NCBI GenBank assembly: GCA_050251715.1
Contig: JBFWMG010000002.1
Location: 1 to 64,000, forward strand
DNA from: JBFWMG01 sp050251715
Lineage (GTDB): Bacteria; Desulfobacterota; Desulfovibrionia; Desulfovibrionales; Desulfovibrionaceae
Direction of reading: 5' to 3'
Length of the DNA stretch: 64,000 nt
Under the pieces are notes generated by a model. It searched no databases, was not told the origin of the DNA, and saw only the letters and a program-made list of their open reading frames with translations. Below, piece by piece: positions 1-8,003 of the stretch. The position numbers and the translations under genes are program-made. The stretch's first letter is position 1; each line of letters opens with the position of its first letter.

Positions 1-86
1 CCATCCCCCGCATAGTGCCCGTGCTTAAGGCCATGGCCGCGCTTGTGCTCGCGGACGCGTTGTTGTTGCAGAAGAGGAACGGCTGA
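1..86 (+). CDS. aroC: Chorismate synthase, C-terminal end only (partial)
   Basis: The window opens inside a gene read on the plus strand with codons starting at base 3. The last 27 residues before the TGA at 84-86 read IPRIVPVLKAMAALVLADAL and then LLQKRNG. The pattern of a Pro-Arg pair followed by V-P-[V/I]-x-x-A-M-[A/V]-x-[V/L]-x-L-A-D matches the conserved C-terminus of chorismate synthase, which makes chorismate from 5-enolpyruvylshikimate-3-phosphate using reduced FMN. The identification rests on this short tail only. A repeat-filled gap follows immediately. Confidence 0.72.
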   Translation, partial: IPRIVPVLKAMAALVLADALLLQKRNG

Positions 87-93
87 AGAAACT

Positions 94-204
94 GGGGGGA
101 AGGGGAGAGAAGGGAAAACCCTTTTTCTGCGCGAAAAAAGGGTTTTCCCTTCTCTCCCCTTCCCCCCAGACCCCCCAACCCCTCTCATCTCTTTCCCAAA
201 AACC
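94..204 (-). repeat. Family A hairpin repeat, copy A1
   Basis: A perfect 33-bp inverted repeat (arms 94-126 and 135-167, 8-base loop) made of a polypurine run followed by CCCTTTTT. The adjoining flank, read on the minus strand from about 204, runs GGTTTTTGGGAAAGAG and matches the flank of copies at 4971-5087 and 45321-45437. It starts 8 bases after the aroC stop codon. In the minus orientation the hairpin lies at the distal end of the element. Confidence 0.8.
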
Positions 205-237
205 GCGGGTATGGGGGAAATGGTTCTAGCGGGTGGG

Positions 238-268
238 GCTAGCGCATTTTTACATTGAAACAATGCGC
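238..268 (+). repeat. Family C repeat, short copy C1
   Basis: The segment begins GCTAGCGCAT and ends in CATTGAAACAATG. It matches the core of the larger family C elements at 19047-19256, 49528-49634 and 49887-49921. CATTG/CAATG forms a short stem around AAA. It sits in the gap between aroC and recD2 with no gene on either side for more than 100 bases. Confidence 0.5.
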
Positions 269-339
269 GAGGGGGCGATTTTTCCCCTTGAGGCCTTCTT
301 TCCCCGCCGCGAAGCGGCCAGCCGTTGCAACGGCTGTTT

Positions 340-766
340 TTCCACCCCCATCCCCCCGGAATCCGGGGTTTGGGGCGATAGCCTCGCAGGGGTCGCCACC
401 CCCCAAGGGGGACAGTTCATACTGGTTTTGCCTCGGCTTTGCAGCGGGCCAGCCGTTTCGGCCCGCTGCAAAGCCGAGGCATCCCAGAATGGACTGAGGC
501 GCACGCACGCTTTCCGCACACCACGTTCCCCACCCCGCATCCTCTGCGGCGGCAACCAATCCAACCTGGCCGGACTCCTCATACGCCTAAACGGGTGCAG
601 CGTCGTTACGCTGCCGCAGTCCAGGCCGATTAGCCGTTAGGTGAGCAAGGCGAACCTTACGGATATCGAGAGCAGAGATGCGCGCAGCCCTGGTCGCGCG
701 CAGCCCTTCAGCCCTCAACGAACGCAGTGAGTTTTAGGGATGAAGAGAGTGAAACGCGAAATCTTC
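340..766 (+). repeat. Family B variable-hairpin element, copy B1
   Basis: The element opens with a pyrimidine tract and CCGGGGTTTGGGGCG, then CCCCAAGGGGGACAGTTCA. A perfect 22-bp inverted repeat follows (429-450 and 460-481), then TGGACTGAGGCGCACGCAC, a block around CCTAAACGGGTGCAGCGTCG at 590-609, and a terminal CGCGAAATCTTC at 755-766. The same flanks in the same order occur in copies B2 and B3 near 33190-33952, but their hairpin arms are unrelated in sequence. Most of the 770-base gap between aroC and recD2 is this element. I see no credible gene in it; the open frames there follow the repeat composition. Confidence 0.7.
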
Positions 767-857
767 CTCCGTTTCCTGCCGTTTCTTCTCTTCCCACACC
801 CCGCCACGCCCGGCACGGGGCTGGCGCATTGGGGCGAATGCGGGTATCTTGCGCGCC

Positions 858-3101
858 ATGCCACGTCTCAAAGCCGATGCCGTCCGTCCGGCTCTTGCCG
901 GTTCCCCGTCCTCCGACGCCCTTGACGCCCCTGTCGCCCTGCGGGGCGAGATCGTGCGCGTGGTGTTCACCAACCCTGACACGGGCTGGACCGTGGCGCG
1001 GCTGCGGCCCGAGCAGGGCACCCAGGATCCCCGGGCGCGGGGGCGCGAAATTGCGATCGTGGGTGTCATCATGGATCCCACGCCGGGGCAGTTTCTCACG
1101 CTGACCGGCCAGTGGGTGCAGGACGCCAAGTATGGCGAGCAGTTCAAGGTCGCCACCTGCGTGCCCGCCGCGCCCGCCACCGAGGCGGGCATCCGCAACT
1201 ATCTGGGCTCCAGCTGGTTCAAGGGGATTGGCGAGAAGAACGCGAATCTCATCGTGGATGCGTTTGGCGAGCATACGCTGGTGGTGCTGGACGAGAACCC
1301 GGAGCTGCTGCTTTCGGTCAAGGGCATCGGCAAGAAGCGGCTGGAGCAGATCAAGGCGGCGTGGGCCGAGCATCGGGACACGCGCGAGGTCATGCTGTTT
1401 TTGCAGTCGCACAACATCAGCGAGGCGTATGCCCTGCGCATTTTCAAGCAGTACGGCCACGACGCGGTGAATGTGGTGACCAAGAACCCGTACCGCCTGG
1501 CCATGGAGGTTTCGGGCATCGGGTTTCTCATTGCGGACGCCATTGCCTGCAAGCTGGGGTTTCCCAAGGACAGCGAGCTGCGCGCCCAGGCCGGGACGTT
1601 GTATGTGTTGCAGCAGACGGCGGACCAGGGGCATGTGTTTTGTCCGTGGCACGAGCTGGTGGGGCAGGCGGCGGGGGTGCTGGGCGTGGACCGGGCCGTG
1701 GTCGAAGAGGCGCTCGAATCCCTGGAGGCGCTCAAGCTGGTGGCCGTGGAGGAGCACGAGGGGCGCGGGCAGGCCGTGTATCTGAAGGCGTTGCAGGTGG
1801 CGGAAAAGTCCATTGCCGCGCGCATGCAGGCGTTGGCGGGCACGCCCAAGTCGGTGCATGCCGTGCAGGCGGACAAGGCCATCGTCTGGGTGCAGGCCAA
1901 GCTGGGCATCGAGCTGGCCGGGCGGCAGATGGAGGCTATATCGCGCGCGGCGCGGGACAAGATCCTGGTCATCACCGGCGGTCCCGGCACGGGCAAGACC
2001 ACGATCATCAACGCGGTGATCCGCATTTTTTCGGAGCAGGGCGCGCGCATTCTGCTGGCCGCGCCCACGGGCCGCGCGGCCAAGCGCATGGCCGAGGCCA
2101 CGGGCCGCGAGGCCAAGACCATCCACCGCATGCTGGAATACACGCAGGCCGTGGGATTTGTGAAGAACGAGGCCAATCCGCTCAACTGCGGCCTGCTGGT
2201 GGTGGACGAGGCGTCCATGATCGACACGGTGCTCATGCACCATCTGCTCAAGGCCGTGCCGCTGGGGGCCACGCTCATCCTGGTGGGCGACGTGAACCAG
2301 CTGCCGTCGGTGGGGCCGGGCAACGTGCTGGGCGACATCATCGCCTCGGAAACCGTGCCCGTGGTGGAGCTCAAGCATATCTTCCGGCAGGCGCAGGAGA
2401 GCGCCATCGTGCGCAACGCCCACGCCATCAACGCGGGCGTGCCGCCGGACCTGCGTCCCCCGGCGGGCGAGCTGTCCGATTTCTACTTCATCCACAAGGA
2501 AGACCCGGCCGAGGCGCTGGCCACCATCGTGGACATGGTGAGGAACCGCATCCCGGCCCGGTTCGGGTTCGATCCCGTGGACGATGTGCAGGTGCTCACG
2601 CCCATGCACAAGGGCGTGGTGGGCGCGGCCAATCTCAACGTGCATTTGCAGCGGGCGCTCAATCCCGACTCCTTTGGCATCGAGCGTGGCGACCGGCGCT
2701 TCCATGTGGGCGACAAGGTCATGCAGGTGCGCAACAACTATGAAAAAGACGTGTTCAACGGCGACATAGGCCGCATCACGGGCATCGACGCCAAGGCCCG
2801 CACCGCCACCATCCGCATCGACGAGCGTGAGGTGCCGTACGAGTTTTCGGAGCTGGACGAGGTGATCCCGGCCTATGCGGTGTCCATCCACAAATCGCAG
2901 GGCTCCGAATACCCCGCCGTGGTGGTGCCCGTGACCACGCAACATTACGTTCTCTTGCAGCGCAATCTCCTGTACACTGCGGTCACGCGCGGCAAGCGGC
3001 TGGTGGTGCTGGTGGGCACGGTCAAGGCGCTCAATATCGCGGTGGGCAACGCCTCCATGCGCGAACGGCACACCTGGCTCGCCCACCGCCTGGCCGACTG
3101 A
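858..3101 (+). CDS. recD2: RecD2-type ATP-dependent 5'-3' DNA helicase
   Basis: A 747-residue SF1 helicase of the RecD2/TraA class, the stand-alone form found in bacteria outside the RecBCD complex and involved in DNA repair and replication-fork processing. The N-terminal part (about residues 80-240) holds the OB and helix-hairpin-helix region, including KGIGKKRLEQIKAAW. Walker A is GGPGTGKTTIINAV near residue 374. Walker B is LLVVDEASMID near 447. The C-terminal helicase motif AYAVSIHKSQGSEYP lies near 672. I chose the ATG at 858 (MPRLKADAV); a TTG nine bases upstream is in frame. It stands alone on the plus strand after the repeat region. Length is normal for the family (about 720-750). Confidence 0.93.
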   Translation: MPRLKADAVRPALAGSPSSDALDAPVALRGEIVRVVFTNPDTGWTVARLRPEQGTQDPRARGREIAIVGVIMDPTPGQFLTLTGQWVQDAKYGEQFKVATCVPAAPATEAGIRNYLGSSWFKGIGEKNANLIVDAFGEHTLVVLDENPELLLSVKGIGKKRLEQIKAAWAEHRDTREVMLFLQSHNISEAYALRIFKQYGHDAVNVVTKNPYRLAMEVSGIGFLIADAIACKLGFPKDSELRAQAGTLYVLQQTADQGHVFCPWHELVGQAAGVLGVDRAVVEEALESLEALKLVAVEEHEGRGQAVYLKALQVAEKSIAARMQALAGTPKSVHAVQADKAIVWVQAKLGIELAGRQMEAISRAARDKILVITGGPGTGKTTIINAVIRIFSEQGARILLAAPTGRAAKRMAEATGREAKTIHRMLEYTQAVGFVKNEANPLNCGLLVVDEASMIDTVLMHHLLKAVPLGATLILVGDVNQLPSVGPGNVLGDIIASETVPVVELKHIFRQAQESAIVRNAHAINAGVPPDLRPPAGELSDFYFIHKEDPAEALATIVDMVRNRIPARFGFDPVDDVQVLTPMHKGVVGAANLNVHLQRALNPDSFGIERGDRRFHVGDKVMQVRNNYEKDVFNGDIGRITGIDAKARTATIRIDEREVPYEFSELDEVIPAYAVSIHKSQGSEYPAVVVPVTTQHYVLLQRNLLYTAVTRGKRLVVLVGTVKALNIAVGNASMRERHTWLAHRLAD

Positions 3102-3159
3102 TCCCCGCGCGCAACCCCTGTCCGGCGGCCATGCGCCGCCACGGCTGTCGAGGTCATTT

Positions 3160-4632
3160 GTGAACAGGCATGCGTGTCTTCGCCTTGTGTTGTGGGTGGT
3201 GCTGGCGTGTTGCGCGTCGTGCGTCCGGCCCTGGGCGTGGCCCTGGCAGCCGGCCGCGCCGGACGCCGCGCCGACGGGGACCGTTGCCGGGGAATCCCGC
3301 GCCGAGCCCGCGCCGCAGGGCGTCGCGGCTCCCGCGCCCCAGGCCGTGCCCGGTCCGGGCGCGCCGCCCGTGCGCGACATGGCGGTGCTGCCCCAGGATC
3401 TGACCCGTTACGTGGACCCCATCCGCGCCAACCTGCCGCTGCTGGCCCCGGCCACGGCCAGGCGCGAGGCGGCGCGGTTCGAGACGCTGTTCTTCAGCCC
3501 CTGGCGGCGCACCGCCTCGGCCTACAACGCCACGGAAATATATTGGGGCGTGGCCACCCTGGGCAACAAGACCGCCTGGGGCGAAAACCTGCGGCCCCGG
3601 CCCGCCGGTTGGTTCGAAGCCCTGGTGGCCGCGGCGGACCAGGAGCATTTTCCCTCGCAGGCGCGCCCCGCCATCACGGTGCGCAACACCTCGTTGCGCG
3701 TGCTGCCCACGCACCACCCCTTCTTCCTGGACTTTTCCCGGGCGGGGGAGGGGTATCCCTTTGATTATCTGCAAAATTCCGCCTTGTGGGCGGGCACGCC
3801 GGTGTTCGTTTCCCACGCCTCGGCGGACGGGGCGTGGCTGCTGGCCGAGACCGCGCACGTGTGGGGCTGGCTGCCCGCGCGGGATGTGGCCTTTGCCGAT
3901 GCGGCGTTCATGCGCGCCTATGCGAACGGGCGCTATGTGGCGGTGCTGCGCGACGGCGTGGCCCTGGCCGGCCCCAAGGGCCGCCACGTGGCCACGGCGC
4001 ACGTGGGCGCGCTGTTCCCGGTGGAGCGGGTGTTCGACGACGCCTATTCGGTGTACGTGCCCCTGGCCGACGCGGCGGGCGGCGCGGTGCTGGGCGTGGC
4101 GCATTTGGCGCGGATGGACGCCGCGCCGTTCCCCATGCGCCTGACCGAGGCGGACGTGGCGCGGGTGGGCAATGTGCTGCTGGGCCAGGCCTATGGCTGG
4201 GGCGGGCTGTATGAGAACCGGGACTGCTCGGCCATGCTGCGCGACCTGTTCACGCCGTTCGGCCTGTGGCTGCCGCGCAATTCGGCGCAACAGGCGATCG
4301 CGGGCGACATGATCGACGTGCGCGGCCTGGAGCCGCCGGAGCGGGAGGCGTTGCTGCTGGCCAAGGGCAAGCCGTTCCGCACCCTGGTGGGCCTGCGGGG
4401 GCACATCATGCTGTATGTGGGCAGGCGCGACGGCAGGGCCGTGGTGTTCCACAACACCTGGGGCGTGAAGACGGTGCGGCCCGGCGGTGGGCCGGGCCGG
4501 GCGGTGATAGGCCAGGCCGTGGTCACGGGCTTGCAGCCGGGGCTGGAACTGCCCGATTTCGACCCCGAAGGCGACCTGCGCTGGCGCATGGAGGCCATCA
4601 CCATCCTGCCCGCCGGTCGTCTCATTCCATAA
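3160..4632 (+). CDS. SH3b-containing NlpC/P60 cysteine peptidase, lipoprotein
   Basis: A 490-residue predicted cell-wall hydrolase of the NlpC/P60 family. The GTG start follows GAGG with six bases between. The N-terminus has a lipoprotein signal with lipobox LACC or CASC, so it is probably attached to a membrane facing the periplasm. A Pro/Ala-rich linker (about 30-70) precedes the SH3b-like stabilising region (about 150-330). The NlpC domain follows: GQAYGWGGLYENRDCSAMLR carries the catalytic Cys near residue 356, and LRGHIMLYVG carries the His near 414. Family members cut peptidoglycan stem peptides. It ends in a TAA that is part of a 14-bp tandem repeat. Confidence 0.9.
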   Translation: MNRHACLRLVLWVVLACCASCVRPWAWPWQPAAPDAAPTGTVAGESRAEPAPQGVAAPAPQAVPGPGAPPVRDMAVLPQDLTRYVDPIRANLPLLAPATARREAARFETLFFSPWRRTASAYNATEIYWGVATLGNKTAWGENLRPRPAGWFEALVAAADQEHFPSQARPAITVRNTSLRVLPTHHPFFLDFSRAGEGYPFDYLQNSALWAGTPVFVSHASADGAWLLAETAHVWGWLPARDVAFADAAFMRAYANGRYVAVLRDGVALAGPKGRHVATAHVGALFPVERVFDDAYSVYVPLADAAGGAVLGVAHLARMDAAPFPMRLTEADVARVGNVLLGQAYGWGGLYENRDCSAMLRDLFTPFGLWLPRNSAQQAIAGDMIDVRGLEPPEREALLLAKGKPFRTLVGLRGHIMLYVGRRDGRAVVFHNTWGVKTVRPGGGPGRAVIGQAVVTGLQPGLELPDFDPEGDLRWRMEAITILPAGRLIP

Positions 4633-4698
4633 CCATCAGGCCATAACCATCAGGCCATAACCATCAGGCCATAACCATCAGGCCATAACCATCAGGCT
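4629..4698 (+). repeat. Five-copy 14-bp tandem repeat at the NlpC gene stop codon
   Basis: The unit ATAACCATCAGGCC is present five times head to tail with no spacer; only the last base of the fifth copy differs. The first unit overlaps the TAA stop of the NlpC gene, so each unit carries a TAA and the period of 14 puts them in successive frames. It has slippage-type repeat structure and is not a CRISPR array, since there are no spacers. Confidence 0.95.
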
Positions 4699-4782
4699 CC
4701 CGCACCGCTGCGGCATTGCTGTTACTGCGACGCCCCGTCCGTATTGGACGGGGCGTGAGGCTGCCGACAAACCGCATCTTTC

Positions 4783-5087
4783 CCTGCTGTTTTTTTTCAA
4801 CGCCTTGCGGCCACGGCGTCGGCGGAATCTCCCTCCATGTCTTCGTCCACAGACAACGAATCCGCCCGCCAGGGGACCGCGCTTGTCCCAACCGTATCCA
4901 CCTCCCCCGCCAGCATTTCGCCTGAGGAACTCACTCATCTCAACCGTATTCACCACTCCCCCCAGCCAGCAGTTTTTGGGGAAAGAGAGAGGAGAGAGGA
5001 TGGGGGTCCGGGGGAAGGAGAGAGGAGAGGGTAAACCCCTTTTTATGCTTGGAAAAAGGGGTTTTCCCTCTCCTCTCTCCTTCCCCC
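4783..5087 (+). repeat. Composite intergenic repeat with family A hairpin, copy A2
   Basis: The last 117 bases (4971-5087) are family A: AGTTTTTGGGGAAAGAGAG, a purine-rich flank, then 35-bp arms at 5010-5044 and 5053-5087 with one mismatch and loop ATGCTTGG. The upstream part shares scattered blocks with 45138-45320, including GTCCCAACCGTAT, GGGGACCGCGC and CGCCYTGCGGC. The hairpin is followed by GG and eight Ts, so on the plus strand it could act as a very long intrinsic terminator between the convergent NlpC and znuB genes. It fills the 463-base gap after the tandem repeat. Confidence 0.8.
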
Positions 5088-5095
5088 GGTTTTTT

Positions 5096-5905
5096 TTATG
5101 CGTGGGCCGCGAGGCGGCGCAGGGGCAGGGACAGGAAGAAGCCCAGGGCGGCCACGGCGATGATGCACGCGCCCGAGGTGAGGTCAAAGGCATAGGCCAG
5201 GCCCAGGCCCACGGTGCAGAACAGCGCGGCCAGCAGGGTGGAGGCCACCATCATGCGCGCCAGGGACTTGCAGAAGGGCTCGGCGATAAACGGCGGGATG
5301 GTCAGGAGCGCCATGACCAGGATGAGCCCCACCACCCGGATGAGCATGACCACGGCCACGGCGGTCATGGTGAGCAGCAGCAGGTGCAGCGCGGCCACGG
5401 GCACGCCCCGCGTGGATGCGAACTCGCTGTCCAGGCTCATGGCCAAAAGGCCGGTGTAGAACCGCCAGACAACGGCGATGAGCGCCGCGTCGAGCACGGC
5501 CATGAGCCGCACGTCGGCCAGGGGCACGGCCAGGATGGAGCCGAAGAGGTAGCTCATGAGGTCGGCGGCGTAGCCGGGCGACAGGTCGATGCACAGGATG
5601 CCCAGCGCCATGCCCGTGGCCCAGAGCACGCCCACCAGGGCGTCGGAGCGGTGCGAGGCGTTTTGCGTGAGGCGGGACATGATGGCCGAGGCGGCCACGG
5701 AAAAGCCCACGGTGGTGGGCAGCACGGGCAGGCCGAAGGCAAAGGCCAGGCCCACGCCGCCATAGGCCGCGTGCGCCACGCCGCCCGCCAGAAACACGAG
5801 CCGGTTGACCACCACCAGCGAGCCGATGACGCCGCAGGCCACGCTGGCCAGCAGGCCCGCGTACAGCGCGTTGCGGAAAAATTCGAACTGGAGCGCCTCA
5901 AGCAT
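5096..5905 (-). CDS. znuB: Zinc/metal ABC transporter permease
   Basis: A 269-residue polytopic membrane protein of the ZnuB/MntB (ABC-3) permease family with about eight hydrophobic segments, beginning ALYAGLLASVACGVIGSLVV. It forms the inner-membrane channel that moves Zn(II), or a similar divalent metal, from the binding protein to the cytoplasm. Its start overlaps the end of the ATPase gene by 8 bases, so the two are translationally coupled. The TAA stop is read directly from the T-run that follows repeat A2 on the opposite strand. The substrate is inferred from the His-rich binding protein two genes upstream; manganese cannot be excluded. Confidence 0.9.
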   Translation of the reverse strand: MLEALQFEFFRNALYAGLLASVACGVIGSLVVVNRLVFLAGGVAHAAYGGVGLAFAFGLPVLPTTVGFSVAASAIMSRLTQNASHRSDALVGVLWATGMALGILCIDLSPGYAADLMSYLFGSILAVPLADVRLMAVLDAALIAVVWRFYTGLLAMSLDSEFASTRGVPVAALHLLLLTMTAVAVVMLIRVVGLILVMALLTIPPFIAEPFCKSLARMMVASTLLAALFCTVGLGLAYAFDLTSGACIIAVAALGFFLSLPLRRLAAHA

Positions 5906-6830
5906 CGGAGCCGTCCTTTGGCGTTGGCTCTGCGGTCTTGGGAGCCTGGCCTGCGGCCTTGGGAGCCTGGCCTGCGGCTTTGGGAGCCTGGCCTGCGGCT
6001 TTGGGAGCCGAATCCCCGCCCCGGTCCGCCGGACGGAGGTCGGCCAGGGTCACGGACAGGCCGTTGTGGGGGGCGAGCACCCGATGGGGCAGGCCGTGGG
6101 CAATAAGCTCCACCGGGCAGATGTCGTCGTGGCAGCCGAACATGTTTTTGGCCATGTCGTGGGTGATGGCGGGTTCGCGGTGATGGTAGAGCGTGGTGTT
6201 CACGCAGGCCACCGAGGTCACCTCGCGCGAGACCACGCCCACGTCGTGGCTGACCATGACGATGGTCATGGTCTTGTGCAGCTCGCGCAGCAGGGAAAAG
6301 AGGGTGAGCTTGCCTTCCTGGTCGATGCTCGATGTGGGCTCGTCCAGGAGCAGCATGTCCGGTTCGGCGGCCAGGGCGCGGGCAATGAACACGCGCTGGC
6401 GCTGCCCGCCCGACAGGGCGCCGATGCGGCGCTCGGCAAAGGCGGCCATGCCCACGCGGTCGAGGGCGGCGCGGGCCTTGTCGTGGTCCGCGGCGGAAAA
6501 GCGCGACCCGGTGCCGGGCGCACCCAGGCGGCCCATGAGCACCACGTCGCACACGGACACGGGAAAGGCCGTGGGCGCAAAGACCTGCTGCTGCACGTAG
6601 CCGATGCGCGGTGCGGCCTCGCGCGGCGTGACGCCCAGCACGGTTACCGTGCCCGCCGTGGGCGTGGCCAGCCCCAGAATGAGGCGCAACAGCGTGGTCT
6701 TGCCGCCGCCGTTGGGGCCGATCACGGCCAGATATTCGCCGCGCGGCAGGGCAAGGGTCACGTCCTTGAGCACGGGCGCGCCGTTGTAGGCGTACTGCAC
6801 GCCCTGGATGTCGATGGCGAGGTCGTTCAT
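5898..6830 (-). CDS. znuC: Zinc/metal ABC transporter ATP-binding protein with repetitive tail
   Basis: A 310-residue ABC ATPase that powers metal uptake with ZnuB and ZnuA. Walker A GPNGGGKTTLL is at about 38-48, the signature LSGGQRQRVFIARAL near 140, and Walker B LLLDEPTSSID near 163. The catalytic core ends around residue 230. A Cys/His-containing stretch (MFGCHDDICPVELIAHG) follows, seen in the MntA/ZnuC family. The last 40 residues are a low-complexity tail built from PKAAGQA units. It starts 126 bases after the znuA stop; the ribosome-binding site is weak. It overlaps znuB by 8 bases. Confidence 0.9.
   Translation of the reverse strand: MNDLAIDIQGVQYAYNGAPVLKDVTLALPRGEYLAVIGPNGGGKTTLLRLILGLATPTAGTVTVLGVTPREAAPRIGYVQQQVFAPTAFPVSVCDVVLMGRLGAPGTGSRFSAADHDKARAALDRVGMAAFAERRIGALSGGQRQRVFIARALAAEPDMLLLDEPTSSIDQEGKLTLFSLLRELHKTMTIVMVSHDVGVVSREVTSVACVNTTLYHHREPAITHDMAKNMFGCHDDICPVELIAHGLPHRVLAPHNGLSVTLADLRPADRGGDSAPKAAGQAPKAAGQAPKAAGQAPKTAEPTPKDGSDA
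5931..6009 (-). repeat. 21-bp coding tandem repeat in the znuC tail
   Basis: Nearly four copies of a 21-bp unit (TGCGGCTTTGGGAGCCTGGC plus one base on the plus strand), at 5931, 5952, 5973 and a partial copy at 5994. They encode repeats of PKAAGQA with one PKTAEPT variant. The period keeps the reading frame, so copy-number changes would alter tail length without truncating the ATPase. Confidence 0.93.
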
Positions 6831-6956
6831 TGGGGTTGTGTCCGGTTGCGCGTGGCGGCGCGTGCGGGAACCGGCATTATACCCGCCAGGGAGGCGGAGT
6901 CAATGTGTGCGGCCCGTGCCGCTGGACGGGCCGCCGCAACGGGCGCGCCCCCCGCG

Positions 6957-7916
6957 TCAGCGCAGCGCGTCGGCCATGGCCCGGGCCACGGCCAGCAGGT
7001 TGTCCCGCCATGCCGGGGCCAGCGGGTCGGCCACGGCCACGCGCGCGCCAATGGCCTGGGCCACGATGTCGGCGGTGCGGCGGGACATCTGCGGCTGCAC
7101 GAACACGGCGCGCACCCGCTCCTCGCGCGCCTCCTCGATGAGGCCTTGCAGGGAGCGCGGGCCGGGTTCCTTGCCTTCCGCCTCGATGGCCACCTCGGTC
7201 AGGCCGTAGGCCTGGGCCAGATAGCCCCAGGCCGGGTGGAAGACCATGAAGGCCTTGCCCGATGCCGGAGCCAGGATGTCGCGCAGTTCGGCGTCCAGGG
7301 CGCGCATGTCGTCGCTGAAGCGCGCCTGGTTGGCGCGGTACACGACGGCGTGGGCCGGGTCGGCCTCGGCCAGGGCTCTGGCCATGTGCGCCGCGATGGC
7401 CGCCGCGTTGGCGGGCGCGGTCCAGATGTGCGGATCCATGCCGTGGTGGTGCCCGTCGCCGTGCGGGGCGCCGTCGTGCGGGGCGTTCGTGGCGTGCTGG
7501 GCGGCGGTTTCGCGGCCCGCGCCCTGGTGATCCGCCTCGCCGTGGTGGTGCGCGGCCATGGGCAACTTCTCGATGCCCGCGTCCGTGGGCACGACGCGCA
7601 GGCCGGGGTTGGCGGCCTGGAAGCGCGGCAGCCAGGCGTGTTCGATCTCCAGGCCGATGGTGCAGTAGAGCGTGGCGCGCGTGAGCGCGCGCATCTGGCT
7701 GGGCTTGGGTTCATAGGCGTGCGGATCCGCGCCGGGCGGGACCATGACCACGGCCTCGGCCAGGTCGCCCGCTATCTGGCGCAGGAAGTAGGCCTGCGGC
7801 GGCACGGTGACCGCCACGGTGAGCTGCGCGGCCAGGGCGGGGGCCGGGAAGAACGCGGCCAGGGGGCAGGCCAGGACAAGGGCGGCAAGAAGCGGGATGG
7901 AAAGGCGTCGGCGCAT
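6957..7916 (-). CDS. znuA: Zinc ABC transporter periplasmic substrate-binding protein
   Basis: A 319-residue cluster-9 metal-binding protein. The signal peptide (residues 1-28, ending PALA) directs it to the periplasm. Metal-ligand positions visible are the His in GADPHAYEPKPSQ, the His in MDPHIWTAP and the His in FHPAWGYLAQ, plus the C-terminal Asp in VADPLAPAW. Between the first two ligands is a His/Asp-rich loop containing HHHGEADH and HGDGHHHG, typical of zinc-specific members. Start chosen at MRRRLSIPLL, the first Met giving a proper signal peptide. A promoter-like sequence lies 59-87 bases upstream. It is followed by znuC and znuB. Confidence 0.93.
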   Translation of the reverse strand: MRRRLSIPLLAALVLACPLAAFFPAPALAAQLTVAVTVPPQAYFLRQIAGDLAEAVVMVPPGADPHAYEPKPSQMRALTRATLYCTIGLEIEHAWLPRFQAANPGLRVVPTDAGIEKLPMAAHHHGEADHQGAGRETAAQHATNAPHDGAPHGDGHHHGMDPHIWTAPANAAAIAAHMARALAEADPAHAVVYRANQARFSDDMRALDAELRDILAPASGKAFMVFHPAWGYLAQAYGLTEVAIEAEGKEPGPRSLQGLIEEAREERVRAVFVQPQMSRRTADIVAQAIGARVAVADPLAPAWRDNLLAVARAMADALR

Positions 7917-7974
7917 GCCAGTCTCCAGGGATGTTGTCCGATCTATGGAAAATTCCGATACTTCCGTGGCGGTA

Positions 7975-8003
7975 AATATGATAACGGTTCCCGGCAATGT
8001 CAA
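7975..8003 (-). promoter_or_regulatory. Predicted sigma-70 promoter of znuA
   Basis: On the minus strand, TTGACA (8003-7998) and CATATT (7980-7975) are separated by exactly 17 bases. The -35 hexamer overlaps the TGA stop of the rhomboid gene. The spacer CCGTTATCATATTT is AT-rich in a GC-rich setting and could hold a Zur-type operator, but no clear dyad is visible. Confidence 0.55.

Noticed and set aside
429..481. Retron msr-msd or group II intron origin for the family B hairpins
   Set aside because: No reverse transcriptase or intron-encoded protein is in the window and no conserved intron domain V is visible; kept only as an idea to test at genome level.
233..640. Several overlapping short open frames in the aroC-recD2 gap
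   Set aside because: They lie in repeat families B and C; no start with a ribosome-binding site and no protein-like composition.
708..3380. An 890-codon open frame on the minus strand across recD2
   Set aside because: It is the antisense shadow of a GC3-rich gene; its product is His/Arg/Gly-rich with no domain, and recD2 on the plus strand has all helicase motifs.
4629..4698. Possible CRISPR array
   Set aside because: The 14-bp units are directly adjacent with no spacers, and no cas gene is present.
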